A DNA stretch of 64,000 bases from Alnus glutinosa (Eukaryota > Streptophyta > Magnoliopsida > Fagales > Betulaceae), in contig NC_084897.1 in assembly GCF_958979055.1 (NCBI RefSeq), forward strand, positions 21,305,628 through 21,369,627, in the 5' to 3' direction. Each line of letters opens with the position of its first letter. Position 1 is the stretch's first letter. The translations under genes and the position numbers were made by a program. Positions 1 to 11,700 of this stretch are shown here, one piece after another. The notes under the pieces are model-generated. The model did not search any database and was not told the DNA's origin. It saw only the letters and a program-made list of their open reading frames with translations.

Positions 1-240
1 CGTTGGTATGAAGTCTAAAACCACATTACCAACAATGTGTCTAGGGCCAAATAAAAATAATAGATACTACATTCTATTTCTGTAGCTAGTTCCATTCTAT
101 TCCACCACAAATTTCTAAATGCTCTTTTTGCTTGCTGAGAAGATGCAGGGAAAGAAAACAACTCCTCATTTGGACCTGTTTTCACATCATTTATTATCCA
201 TAAAAGCAAAGCCCTCATCCAAAAATTAGTTGAGACGAGC
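1..240 (-). other. possible internal exon, unidentified gene
   Basis: The minus strand has an acceptor-like sequence (GTGAAAACAG) near 182, followed by about 160 bases open in one frame that reads like protein (for example FSFPASSQQAKRAFRNLWWN). It could be a later exon of the gene that starts at 530. However, phase 0, which that first exon requires, gives a different frame that hits a stop after about 29 codons. I do not recognise either translation. Coding status is uncertain. Confidence 0.25.
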
Positions 241-437
241 CTGTTGTATTATAAAGAAACCAGCACAAACATCCAAACGCAAGTTCTTTACAGGACTTCA
301 GCTCAAGCTTACAATTAAGTGTATCCCATAAAAAACATCCAAACACAAGTGCACGAAAGGCAACCAAATTTAAGCATATCACTTGAATTGATCAAACCAC
401 GAAAGGATCAACATAAAACATCAATAAAAACCCTTAC

Positions 438-530
438 AAAGTAAGAGAGAGCGTCATCAGTATCAATGTTTTGATCATTGTCCATGTGAGAGCAATAAGC
501 CTCATCCTCGACAGGCTCAGTTTCCCCCAT
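438..530 (-). CDS. first coding exon of an unidentified gene (continues left)
   Basis: On the minus strand an ATG at 530-528 opens 31 codons (starting MGETEPVEDEAYCSH, rich in Asp and Glu) that end exactly at a strong donor (TTT then GTAAGG at 437). The upstream sequence is a GGT/GTGGT-rich leader with no acceptor-like pyrimidine tract, so this looks like the true first coding exon. The protein fragment is acidic, and I do not recognise the family. The rest of the gene would lie left of 437 and mostly outside the window. Confidence 0.45.
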
Positions 531-2028
531 CTCCACTACCACCAACACCACCAGACCCAAACAAGAACCTAACTTTTACTCTTTCATGAAAAATCCATCC
601 CAGAAAGCCAAAATTTCCTCATAATTTCACTTCCAGGAGGAGTGAAATTTGATCAGTGCCACAAAATATCAAAAACCCACCTCGGAAAACTCAAAACCCA
701 GAAAACCCACGAATGTAATCGCTCAAAATCACCAAACTCAGGCCTTGATCATCCCCAAACCCCCAAATTTCCTCCAAAATAACAAAGGCCCTGAACTGAC
801 ACTTAATCAAGAGCACAAAATATTGAAAACCCACCTCGAAAATCAAAAACCCAGAAAAACCCGTGAATCAAATGCCTCCAAATCACCATTCTTGAACCTT
901 ATTGGCAATCTCTCTCGCCCAAAAAACTCTATTCAGGTACTTTTCCAAGACCACAAGAAATAGCATTGCGTAGAAGCTCTTTGTTAAATACGCGCAATCT
1001 CTGTCACTGCCAAGCATTTATTGTGGCACCAGTGAAGGTTCTCCTGCCTGACAAGGTTTGTCAAAATAGGAGTAAATTAAGCCTTCGCATTTTATTTAAT
1101 AGTATACGTGACATGTTGTCACTTGTCAATGTGTTGTTACGTCATGACATCATATCGAAAATAATCTTAAATATGATGTGGACATCAAACACATTCTAGA
1201 TAAAAAAAAATAAAAAAATAAAAATAAAATCAAATAAAATAAATATTCTTTATTACAAAGAAAGATGGCACATATTCTTCCTAAGTATGTATTTGTATGA
1301 GTGAGAATCACCAATAAATTTTAGAAAAAGTAATTTATATATTTTACATTAATAATAAAAGTGTATGTAATGTTCTTCTGTTACGTAATGAATAGAATTA
1401 TATTCTATCGTGCTTGAAGTTGGAATTGATTCGAGGAAATTTGATGATAGATGTTCTGTACAATATCTTTACTCTATTGCACTACAAGACGAGTAATCCT
1501 ATTCATCACTTCTCTATCTTTTTTGTTAATGCTTATGTGACATAGTTTTCACATTCAAAAAATTAATCTTCATACATTAAATGTTATGGAGAAACACGTC
1601 ACAAATTTTGAAGAGGTAAGAGGAGAATAAGGGGTACTGAATAGTATTACTTGTATAAAACGTCGTATGTGAGTGCAGAAGATATCCTATTCTGTTCGGG
1701 TTGCTCAAGCAAGTGGGATTTGAATTATCCAATCACATGTCCGAATAAGGGGAGCTCTCATTTGCGCTCGCTTATCCTACCCTATTTTAGTGCAAAAGTG
1801 GATTAATCATTTTTTTGTGTTTATGCTTTTGAAAAAGAGAGAAGGTGTTTTCTTAGTTACTTGTTTTTGTTCATTCATTTATTCTGTTTTCGTTATGAGA
1901 GAGAGAGAGAGAAAGAAACAAAAAAAGGTTTGTTTTGAGACGTAAAGAAACCGATTGGCCTAACTTGAAAAAATCATTTGACAGAATGATAATAATATTA
2001 ATAAATCCAAATTGTGGATGCTCAGAAG

Positions 2029-2063
<35 letters not shown>

Positions 2064-2270
2064 CGTGAATAACGTCATTTTATAAAACAAAATTATTTAT
2101 GTACCTTTATTTACATATAGAATCGCACATTGAGAAATTTAAAATTATGTTTGAATAATATAGAGAATATTAAAACAAAATTAAAAAAAGATGTTTGAGA
2201 ATATGATTTAAATTGAATATATTTGAAAAAAAGTAAATATTAAAAAAATGTTATTTAAATTATTAAAGAT
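531..2270. other. intergenic, AT-rich, no gene seen
   Basis: Open frames near 649-963 and 966-1199 have low-complexity compositions and no recognisable domain. There is a GA run near 1895-1915 and a poly(A) run of about 33 bases near 2029-2062. I see no gene or RNA gene here. Confidence 0.6.
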
Positions 2271-2274
2271 AAAA

Positions 2275-2440
2275 ATTGGAAAAAAAAAAAAGGAGGGGAG
2301 AGCAAGGGGCTTTCGTCGTTTTCGAACCATCCTTGAAACTACTTGAGGGAGTATGAGCCATCCCTGAATCATATGGGAGTGGCCAAGTGGTCTGACCACC
2401 ACCCTCAGACACCCAGGGGTGGGTCCTGGGTTATTTTTAG
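2275..2440. repeat. MITE fragment with GTGGCC...GGTGG core
   Basis: A GC-rich island in AT-rich DNA. It contains imperfect inverted motifs (GTGGCCAAGTGG against CCACCACCC) that recur near 9370-9540, 12540-12580, 20680-20925, 30110-30380 and 52725-52800. At two of those places the motif lies inside an element with long terminal inverted repeats, so this is probably another such element or its remnant. The ends were not located here. Confidence 0.4.
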
Positions 2441-2599
2441 TTTTTAATTTAATTTATTTATTAATTGTGTTGACTTTTTTTGAGTTCGATAAAGTTTGAG
2501 TAGAATTTAAATTTAAAAAATCGAACAAAATATGTTTTTAAAAAATAAAAATAAATAAATGATTATCCAAACATGCATTCTTAACCGGCCGGGACCCAC

Positions 2600-3580
2600 A
2601 TAAGGTGCAAAGAGTGCTACGTGGCTACCTTTGAATGAAGGGAATAATGAGGTAGATAAAGCCAAGGGGCAGAGGATCACTGCTCCCTTTACGGAACTCC
2701 CAAAACCCTACGTACGTACGTATACAATAATATGAGAACTTGGAAACAAACATCAAGAAAATGCAGTTGACGAAGAAACTGAGGAATATTATTAACCAGT
2801 AATTAACTTGTCTAATTACAACAATCTTTGAAAGTGTGGTCATGGCATTTAGTTATGCCTTTAATTTATTTTCTTCATCTTTAAAATCATTTGACAGTGA
2901 TCAGTTTGCTAAACTTGATCATTTAGGTTAAAAGAAATTATTCTGAATTTCTGTGACACCTTATATAGGTATACATACGAGTACCATATATACAGTTTAG
3001 AATAACGTGGAAGTAAAAATCGCCTTTTATTATTAATATTTTACAAGTCTTTACTGATCCAACGATTAGTTTTCATTGTCACGTTATCTCAGTTATATGA
3101 CAATCGTATAACAGTCTAATAAATACCATTATTCATGGTTAATTATTAAGTCCTACCGTCTTAAATTAAGCTTTCGCTAGAGTGTCAAATGATATTGTCA
3201 TCACATTTATTTTTAGAGGTTTTGTTTGAATTAATTAGGCAGATGTACAAGCTCATTTCTTCATTTCCTAACCGGTGAAGATCACTAGGCACCATCTCAA
3301 CCATATAGTACTGGAATCAAACTGAAGGGTTTTAACTCCATGATCAATTAATCATAATAAGGCCGCCATACTCGGCGTTGGTGGCTTTTTTGTACCTCTA
3401 AAATCAATGTATATAAAACAGAAGCAGAGAATGACTACAGTGATTTAAATGGCTTGCCATTGACTATTTCTTGAAGAGTGTTGTTGCTCTTCACACCCAT
3501 TTTATACTGGTTGACGTGACGTATTTTAAGTGGCTTTTATTTTTGTTTTTTTAAATGGTTGACATAAAAATGAGATTAAA
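2600..3580. other. intergenic; partial MITE near 3040-3140
   Basis: No gene is seen. Around 3040-3140 the sequence (TATGACAATCGTATAACAG, then CTAATAAATACCATTATTC) resembles one end of the MITE family found at 36434-36612 and 37464-37630. An Alu-sized or RNA-like structure is not evident. Confidence 0.4.
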
Positions 3581-3585
3581 ACACG

Positions 3586-4001
3586 TCATATTAATCGGTG
3601 TGAAATTGGTGCGGAGAGTAACATTGACATAATACTTTTTTGTGATCCAATAACAATGTCTTTGATAACGCTTCTAATCGCAATCACACGATACTTTTTA
3701 ATGCAAACGGAGCGATTTTTTAGAGAACCCTCGTATAATTCATAGCCAACATCATACAGAATAAGTTGGTCTTGGATCATAATTATTAATTTGTTGCTAT
3801 CCTGAGCTCTTTGGCAGGGAGCATATGGATAGGATTGGATTTACCATTGCAAAAGGTGATAAGCTCCTCTGTTAACATCCTTCCATTCTGCAGATATGAT
3901 GTCTCCTCTTTTGATTTCTTTATCTTAAAACAAGCACTCATCATGGCTGTCCACCGAACCCTTGAATTACATACAGGATCAAGTTTCCGTACACAGCACA
4001 A
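3586..4001 (-). pseudogene. ZED1-like pseudokinase N-terminal fragment, frameshifted
   Basis: The minus-strand frame ending at 3786 reads LQNGRMLTEELITFC, then NGKSNPIHMLPAKELRIATN. After a one-base frame change the frame from about 3780 reads LILYDVGYELYEGSLKNRSV, CIKKY and DIVIGSQKS. This is the N-terminal order of the RLCK-XII/ZED1-related pseudokinases and their wall-associated-kinase-like relatives: NGK...PIR, 'AKELxxATN', glycine-poor loop, K-K, then the 'DIxxxSQ' helix. In that family these proteins act as decoys or adaptors in immune signalling. Everything after the N-lobe is missing, and a frameshift lies near 3786, so this is a truncated relic. Family assignment is from memory of the motif order. 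Confidence 0.6.
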
Positions 4002-4294
4002 CTTCTTGTTATTTTATAGCATGAATTTGTACAACTGTCAACATCCATTTCAAAGTCTCTCCAGTTTCCTTCTTTTTTTTTCTTTTTTCTTTTTCCTTTC
4101 TTTTTTTTTTAATTCAATCACAAGATTACTGCACTCAACAGTTACGATGTCAAAAACAGGAGATTTTTCCATATGGACTTGTTTGTTTATAAGGGAAAAC
4201 GCTTATTTGGCTAACCTGTGAGCTACTCCATTCGCTTTACAGTCCATAATTGCAAATTATTCAATATAACTCTGGTATCTTAAGTCAATTGCCC

Positions 4295-4500
4295 ATATAT
4301 GCACCAATTCTTCCCTTCTTTGTCAAAGCCTGCACAAATAGCTTCGCCTTCGAGTTCCACCATCTGATGTCCCAATTCCTGGCAAAAATTGCGCCCTTTA
4401 ACACTACCGTAGCTTCTGCAGTAGTCAGATCAATGATGTGTAATCTAGAACCTAGTAAAGTAGCCATCGAGTGCATCAATCCTTCTTTCTTTCTTTTTTT
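4295..4500 (-). pseudogene. RNase H-like fragment (RVT_3 type)
   Basis: The minus-strand frame reads TTAEATVVLKGAIFARNWDI and then NSKAKLFVQALTKKG. This matches the 'AEALAVLxGxxFA...ESDAKxxVQAL' stretch of the plant retroelement RNase H domain (RVT_3), with the catalytic acidic residue of the 'ESD' step lost. It is about 60 residues long with no flanking reverse transcriptase, so it is a scrap of a LINE or of a stand-alone RNase H-like gene. Confidence 0.5.
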
Positions 4501-4529
4501 AAAAAAAAACATGTATCGGACTTGACCAA

Positions 4530-5213
4530 GGATTTACATGGGCATGTAATTGATGATTGAAGAACTCAGTGGGTACACAATTGAGGAGCAAAGATCAGAT
4601 GGTATGATGGGGACGAACATACTGGCTTAGATGATCATGTTTTCCTTAGTTAAGAAACAAGAGAATGGTTCACTCACATATTTGCAAAATCAGTGCCTCC
4701 CAATTTTCCGCCTAAAAGGACATCTTTTTCTCTCAGGCTTCGTTAGGTTACTTTTTTTTTGATAAGTAGCTTCGTTAGGTTACTTCAACAAGGCATGACA
4801 AGGAATAACAACTTTTATACCCGAATATCATTTAATTAATATTCTAACAAATTTTATACCTGAATAACAATTTTTCAATAGTGATCTACCACCACTGCAT
4901 CCGCTGGAGCTAAATTGAACTTGCATATTTCACCGACGAGAATTTACATGCATATTAATTTACTGGCAGTTTACAAGTAAATTAATGAACCAAAAATTAC
5001 TGGATCTCAACAAAAATGCTCAATTCTGTAAGGCACATATGTATTGAGATATACACAATAACACACATGGACCTTTTCATTTGAGTATGGCATCTTAAGA
5101 CCTATCAATTCCATTGCAAACTATTTTCTTCATAAATTTGCTCGCAAAAATGAGTGTATTTTGTGTCAACTGTTCCATCAACCTGTCCTAATTACTAAAA
5201 GAAAAGCTCTCAC
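4530..5213. other. no gene recognised
   Basis: Contains a short direct duplication of GCTTCGTTAGGTTACTT around 4737 and 4769. It may belong to introns or 3' sequence of the minus-strand gene to the right. No clear exon was found. Confidence 0.4.
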
Positions 5214-5293
5214 TTTAGAATGGACCATTGCTTTGACAGTGACACAGAACTTCCCTCTCCAATGCTCATGCCAGCATATTTTGACAGTAGATC
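5214..5293 (-). CDS. unidentified exon, 26 codons plus 2 bases
   Basis: The acceptor GATACTGTAG and a donor GTGAGA bound a frame reading DLLSKYAGMSIGEGSS and then KQWSIL. It begins in phase 0, as the exon at 5742-5828 requires. Family unknown. No following exon could be named. Confidence 0.4.
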
Positions 5294-6570
5294 CTACAGT
5301 ATCCATAAATCAGCACAACATTCAAGGGAACAAATATATAAAATAAAAGACAGCCAAGTAAACTTCCTCTCTAGAAGTAAATACAACACTAAGACATGCA
5401 TCAAATGATGGAACTGTCAAAAATTGATATAAAAAAAGAAAAAAAAGTCTAGTTCTTATTTCTCTGAAAGAATGCGATTTGATAAATGACTGGATGAATA
5501 CAGATATCTGTTAAAAAGGGGAAACAAGGAAGAAATGAAAAGAAAAGAATGAAAAAAGACAAAGCAGCAAACATTAACGTGGTTATACGTGTGCTAGGAA
5601 AAAAAGAGTTAGTAACAAATTGAAGCTTTATTACATAGAGAAACCATATGATGAAACTTATCACATAGTGGGAAATTACTTTGTTGGATACCAATCTCAA
5701 ATTTGAATTTTCTGCAGGTAGTAAAAAAAAAAAAAGCATACCTGATAAGTTTCTGTGTCATGGCTCTCAGCCTTTTGCTTTTCTATCAATAACTGTGCAG
5801 TTTCACCCATCAATTTCCATTTCACAATCTGGAAGAGATACAAGAAAAGCAGAATATCAACGGACCAATTTATTCAGTAGAAAGACCATTCTTTATGTAA
5901 CAAGGACCAGATTTCAGATCTCAGTATTAGTTTATATAAATTTGTCCTTTCCACTTACCTAGGCACAAAGCTGAAAAGCTTAAAACATGGAATTAGCAAA
6001 ACCAGTAAAAAGAATTTGGCTGGGAAGATAAGTATAAATTTACTTGTGATATGAATAAATCCAAACTGTAAAGCCAATAGATGCTTCTAGGAGGAAATAA
6101 TTCATCCAATGTGTTAGTTCTGTAATCTTTTTGTGGGACTACAACGGCTAGTTCAAGTTATAACTGTTAAGGCCATATATGAAAGCACAGTAAAAGTCAA
6201 CCTGGTTAGAATGCCTTTCACCTTACATGATAGAGAATTAACCAACTTTCATAACAAATTAAGGATCTATGCATAGAGTTGTTTTAAGTTTTTATTCACT
6301 TGATTGAGCTCTTCACCTTCATATATCGTCCCTTCAAGTCAATATCAGGAAGCACAACGCTTCGTGACTACTTAATGATGGTAAAACATTACTAAAACAA
6401 ATAGAAATACCTCCAGTAACTTCTCTAGGGAGGCTTGTTGTAAGTAACGACCAGCTCTTTCTCTCTCTTGAATCAAGAACCACGCAACCTGAATCATTGA
6501 CAAAAAGTAAGCCAATAATTTGTATTGAATAGAGGAATTTTTCAAGCTGTTACCCTTAAGAGAGAGAGAG

Positions 6571-6613
<43 letters not shown>

Positions 6614-8613
6614 AACAACAACAACCTTTTGTATGTAATCTGTATATGATTTGTAGCAAAGCATCTCTGAAGCTAAGCGAGAGTAATAACTAGCTGCATC
6701 TTCAAGCATGACCTGCTCAAAAGTTTGATAGTAATCTATCTTTCCCTCTCCAATTTCCACAAAAAAATCCAAGACATTCTTTAACAAATCCTGTTGAAAC
6801 TGTTGCCCATTCCGCTCCTGATTGATCTGAACACACGAGTTACAGCTGTATTAAGCCCACATTGTAGAAAGAGAGACTAATTCATAAGATTAATATAGCA
6901 TCTCAACATACCATGGAAATTGCAGCATCTCTAAACTTACCATACAACTTAGTGCAGACCTGAATTCAAAATGAAAGTAAAACTTAGCTTAGCCTTAACC
7001 TTAAAAGGCAAGGTGAAAAGAAAAAAGATGCAAGAAAACTACACTACAGCAGGAACTATTTCATTCATGAAAGGGAGCACGCTTACCAGATTGTGGAAGC
7101 AAAGAAGGGCAAGATCATTGAGTGATGGAACGTGTCTTCTACTAACAAAGTGATAATCAAGGTATTGAAAAAATCCCAACAAACACTTTGTCATCACCTT
7201 GTAATTTGCCCACATTTGCAGAAGGTCTACGAGCAAATAGGCATCATGTTTGTCATTTAGTGATGGCAGCACCTAAGAGTACAAGTAAAAGAGGGAGATT
7301 AACAAAGAATAAGAGAGCAATAAAACTTGTTGATGCTATATGCTGTACAACAGCATTGTACCCAAGGTGACATGGGATTGCCTAGTCGATATAACCTCAG
7401 GGAGCAAATTGGGAGGCTGGTCAATACACAGCTACCTCAGCCTAAACTTAAGGCAGAAATAGTCGCCTGTTTGCAAAGGGTCCGTTGCAAGAGCTCAGGC
7501 CAGCAATAGCTTGGATTTCAAAGGCATCGCCTAGTCCTTACTTTTCACTAAGCTACCACGTCCTTCACAAAAACAGGGAGGCAAAACAATGCTTCACTAA
7601 CCAAACAATAGTTCTATCGAGTTTAATTTACAAAATGGATTCATCCAAGACAACCTAAAATACAAAGTGCATATGTATATTCGGTAGAAATTCGACAACC
7701 ATAAATATGGTTTTGATTGTGAACATGTTAACTGCTGCACGTCATTCAAATGTTTAGAATCTCACAATTGAAACAATGCTCTCTTCCAAAGCGGTTTTGT
7801 ATCTTTCATAAAGCTCCTCTGAATATTCATAAGGTGGTCTCTGAGAACACATTGTATAAACACAGCTATCAACCAAGTGAAGGATATCCAATACATTTTC
7901 AAAGCACTGCCAATACAGGAGAAGTATTCAGTGACAAACTGCAATAGAGCTTTCAAAATATTTTAATTCATGGAACATCCCCTATCGAGAGCTAAACAGA
8001 AACCTTCCTGTTTAAAAAATCTACATGCGTTTTATTTTTTTTTAGCAAGTATTCTCACAAATCTACATGTCATCCTAACAAATTATGGTAGTTCTTTACG
8101 TTAACGGTTCCACACTTAATAGTAATTTTAATTACAAATGAACACTTACATCACAATTTAAGAAAAGGATCCTTATAGTTATAGAACTTCATGAATATAG
8201 TAAGTTAATGTGTGCACGGGACTATAATAAATTAGAAAGAAAACCAAGAGAACCCTTAACATATTCACAGAATACGATTATTAAGATGTACAAAAGTGTA
8301 TATACGCAACTACCAGCGCAAGCACAAGTGCGTAAGAAAAGATTAAATACAAACCAAGACAACCCATTGCAATTTTTGAAAGGAATCTTGAAAAGAGTAC
8401 GTGAACATAACAAATTACTAAGAAAAAAAAGAAAAAGAAAAAAGAAAGAGGAAGAGAAACCAATAAAATGTATAAAGGATACTTGTAGAACTTCATATAA
8501 TCTTCACCGGAGAACAATGACTTGGGCGGGTGTCCAATCAGAATGTTCTTTGCTTTCACAATCCCTTCTTCAAGAATCCTCAAACCCTCATCCAGCATTA
8601 TAACCCGCCTCAT
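5214..8613 (-). CDS. cullin-1-like gene with non-cullin downstream exons
   Basis: Six minus-strand exons with canonical GT/AG borders join in phase: 8483-8613, 7766-7865, 7087-7272, 6912-6959, 6626-6826 and 6411-6488. They encode about 248 residues. Landmarks in order are LDEGLRILEEGIVKAKNIL, VYTMCSQRPPYEYSEELYER, WANYKVMTKCLLGFFQYLDY, YGKFRDAAISM, LLKNVLDFFVEIGEGKIDYY and RERAGRYLQQASLEKLLE. These match the CUL1 N-terminal domain, which in SCF ubiquitin ligases binds the SKP1 adaptor. I chose the ATG at 8613 because the frame upstream has only a GTG before a TAG stop. The expected continuation (KVQHELL..., then the rest of the cullin repeats and the RING-box-binding C-terminus) is not found. 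Two further well-bounded, phase-compatible exons at 5742-5828 and 5214-5293 are not recognisably cullin. This is either a chimeric or truncated paralogue, or two gene pieces side by side. Arabidopsis also has short cullin-like genes. Confidence 0.7.
5742..5828 (-). CDS. unidentified exon, phase 0, 29 codons
   Basis: The acceptor CTCTTCCAG and donor CAG/GTATGC bound a single open frame starting IVKWKLMGETAQLLIEK and ending DTETYQ. Phase 0 on both sides fits the end of the last cullin exon at 6411. The peptide is helical and charged; I do not recognise it. Confidence 0.45.
6568..6611 (+). repeat. poly(A) tract in intron of cullin-like gene
   Basis: About 40 uninterrupted A on the plus strand (T on the gene's sense strand), just downstream of the donor of the exon 6626-6826 on the minus strand. 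It is preceded by a GA run. Confidence 0.9.
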
Positions 8614-9230
8614 CTTTTGACCCCTCACAATCTCAAATTCCACTGTATACCCAGTACAAATATCAACCTATTTCATCCACAACAACCCAAACATCAATAT
8701 TACGGTACCTCAACCATGCACAACAACAACAACAACAACAACAAAGAAACCAGTAGAATAACACCCACTTTGTTGAACGGAAAAAAAAAAAAAAAAATGG
8801 TTCAATTGTTGCCAAAAAAAATCAAAAACAAGGAAAGCAAAATCATATTGATGGTGACAAGAATAATGAAAGACAATGGAATTGGGGGAAAATTTAAAAA
8901 TAAAAAAGCTAACAAAAAAAATTGAGAGGAGGGATTTTAGGTTTTACCTTGAATGCATGAAGCAAAGTAACAGAGTTGGGAGTGTCAGAGTGGAACCCGT
9001 TTACTACTTTGTTTTATTTTGCTGGCTTCCAGCGGGTGGTCAGTGAAACGGCAACGTTCTCTATCCTAGAGAATGTGTTTTTTTGTTTTTAATTTCTTAT
9101 TCCTTGAGATTGTGCGCTTTTCGCTTGTGAGTGATGTTTTACCAATTTATATTATTTTTTACGCGTGTGAGTATGTGATTGAGGTGTTGAGTTTTTTTTT
9201 TTAAGTGGTAAATATCTAATTGTTACATGT
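8614..9230. other. upstream region of cullin-like gene
   Basis: Holds a (CAA)n run near 8722-8742 and low-complexity A-rich DNA. On the minus strand a TAG in frame just before the open reading frame limits the protein N-terminus. No clear TATA box was assigned. Confidence 0.4.
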
Positions 9231-9239
9231 GATTAAGGT

Positions 9240-9865
9240 CGGAATAAAAAAGTGGTATCGGTTTCAAAAAGTATAATAGGCGGTACATGTCGTCAATGAA
9301 AAAATTCACTTGCTTACTTTTATCTAGGTTCCGTTCATTTTTATTTTTTGTTAAATAAAAGTAAGGGAATTTGGCTCTTAGGAGTGGCTAAACCATCCTC
9401 ATGACTCTTGGGGTTGTTAATTCGGCCACCCCCAAGGGAAAAAACAAAAAAATAAAATAAATAAAGAAAAATAGTGAGGGGGTTTGGCCGTTGGGTTGGT
9501 TCGGCCACCCCCAAACCGGTCATAAGGTGGCTCTTCTCTCTCCTATTTTTTTCTCTCTTTTTCAATTTTTTAATGCTTTCAATTTTTTTTTTAGTTTTAT
9601 TATTTTCCATTTTTAAATTTTTTATTAATTTTTAAACCTTTTTATTTTAGTTTTTTAATTTTTCTAATGCATAAGACACATGTCAACACCTGAGAGTAGA
9701 CATATGGACAATCGTTAGGTTTTTTTTATGGAAATTTGGACGAAGGTACCAACTCCGTCTTTTCCCATAGCCTAGGTACCATATGTGATACGAATTGAAG
9801 CACATAGAGCAAAAAATAAAGACTTGAAACTACAGGTATCAAAAATGTGTTTAACCCTTTTTCTT
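9240..9865. repeat. MITE-like element with GTGGCCGAACC core
   Basis: The central part (9370-9540) holds several GGTTCGGCCACCCCCA-type motifs in both orientations. The left flank (GTTTCAAAAAGTATAATAGG, then GGTACATGTCG) recurs at about 12258-12290 beside a further GTGGCC core at 12540. The right flank carries ACACATGTCAACACC. It looks like a non-autonomous DNA element, but its exact ends and target duplication were not resolved. Confidence 0.4.
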
Positions 9866-10319
9866 TTTACAAATGCTAGAGGTACTAAATCTTTTACTAA
9901 GGGATGGGTACTAAGATGATGTGGAGCTTATTTATTGGTACCCGTAACATTTCTTTTTAGTAATTGTTTCGACCATCTCCAATGAATAAGCTCTAATGTG
10001 CAAATTTATTTAACTCGCAAGCGCACAAATCATTTGCAATATAATGTATGTGCAAGTGCGAGGTCGAATCCCAAGGGAATTGTGTTGCGAAAATTAATTT
10101 CTATTTAAACTCATTCTATTTTAACCTAGTTCCAATTTTTGAGGTTTTTTTATCATGCAAAATAATAAACTAAATTAAAACTAAAATAAAAACAAAAGAT
10201 AAAAAGAACTAAGGTTTTAGAATCCACATCGCCATATCAAACAACACATTTGTGTATTTTATTCATACACCCGATAAACAATTAAGACATATTCATTATT
10301 CAAAGTTCCGTAAAAAAAT

Positions 10320-10560
10320 TATATTAAATCATTCAATGAATCCAACTTAATAACAAATCACAACGAATATCCAATTGAAATCAAATCATTCAATATATCC
10401 GTTTTGACAAACAAATCATGATGAATATCCTCTTTCAACCAAATCATTCGATGTATCCATCGATTGAAACACATTGAATATCCAACTTTTAATAAATTAT
10501 CATTCAATCAAAAGACATAAATCAATTAATTGAATATTGGATTTGAACAATATTTTGATA
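10320..10560. repeat. degenerate tandem repeats (ATTCAATG...ATCC)
   Basis: The motif AAATCATTCAATGAATCC and its variants (CATTCAATATATCC, CATTCGATGTATCC, ACATTGAATATCC, CATGATGAATATCC) recurs every 50-60 bases about four to six times. The repeats are too diverged to set a fixed unit. Confidence 0.5.
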
Positions 10561-10969
10561 AATATCGAAATTGCATAAAATAAAATAACAAGAACGTGGG
10601 TATTATCAATGACGAGGTTCCATCTTCAACCTTAGTTAAAGATTTAGTCTCTCATGACTAAATTCAACAAACTAAATTGAATTTGAAAATATAAAAAAAA
10701 ACAGAATGACAAATTAACTAAAAGAAAACGTATAATAAAATATTGTTTTAAGAGAACTTACAAAGCACGGCTAAGAAAACATGTAAAAAAAGAAAGAAAT
10801 AGAATTTTGAACTGCTACATCTAGGCCTCCTCTCTGTCGGTTCTGTTCGGCTTTCCTACATGTACAGACACGGCTACCGCCCCCACCACTTCCCCTAGAG
10901 AATATATATAGACTAAGGCCTAGGGTTTTGGGTGCCGCTAGGTAAATAAAAAATCTTCTCTTAATCTCT

Positions 10970-11700
10970 TAAGTCTTGGTGCTGCCCAGGTCTGGTGTTC
11001 ACGTTGTGCTGCCAAGTCTCTTGCACTGCCAGGTCATACTCACGCACAGCTGTTGCTTCGGTTTGGAAAGAAAATCGTGCCCGGGTGTCTCTATGTGCTG
11101 CGCCTTCTTTGCGTGGATTTTGCGTAATCAGTTCGGTGCTTGCCAAATGTGGAGAGAAATGGGTGCTGCTTGGTTATGGCAAGAAGTGAACGTGCCTTTT
11201 GTTGTTGCCAAAACTGGGAGAGAATTATGTACTGCAGTCTGCATGGGTTCCTTTTGGAAAGAATAGTGTCTCTTAGTTGCTGCCTTTTCTCATTAAGGAA
11301 ACTCATGTCTTCACTGCATGTCTTGGTGCTGCTCCCTTGTGCATGGAAAGAATCACGGTTGCTGCTTCAGTTATGGAACGCACGGCTTGGTTCTCCCCCA
11401 TGGATTCCGTGCTTCCAGTTACGGAGAGAGCTAGACATCCGTGCTTCTCGGTTCTATCAGCTGCTGTTCGGTACTCCCAGGTCTGAAGAAATCGTGTCTT
11501 GCTGCCTAGTAAGGAAAGAAATAGTGTGCTTCCTTGGGCTGCTAGGCTGATGAGTGGGTGCTCTCTTTGGAAAGAAGTCTTCAACATGGCAAGTCGGTCT
11601 CTCTTAAAAAAGATGTGTCGGTGCATGCGTGGGTTCGTTGCTCCAGCTTTTGTAGCATTCTTTCCTTATGAGGAACGTCTCTTCTTTGGTCAGCTATTAG
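10970..11700. repeat. GC-richer block of degenerate repeats, non-coding
   Basis: About ten copies of a loose unit in which GGAAAGAA, GGAGAGAA or a close variant is followed by a GTGC- or GTGCTGC-type segment. Spacing is irregular, about 40-80 bases. Several frames on both strands are open at once only because the block is GC-richer and stop-poor. None shows a recognisable domain. Its base composition contrasts sharply with the AT-rich flanks. Confidence 0.45.

Noticed and set aside
649..963. A 104-codon open frame on the plus strand
   Set aside because: Its composition (Asn, Lys, Pro, Gln) is that of low-complexity A-rich DNA. It shows no domain and no splice context.
8208..8925. Plus-strand open frames opposite the first cullin exon
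   Set aside because: They are shadows of the minus-strand coding exon plus A-rich DNA; the minus-strand frame has the conserved motifs.
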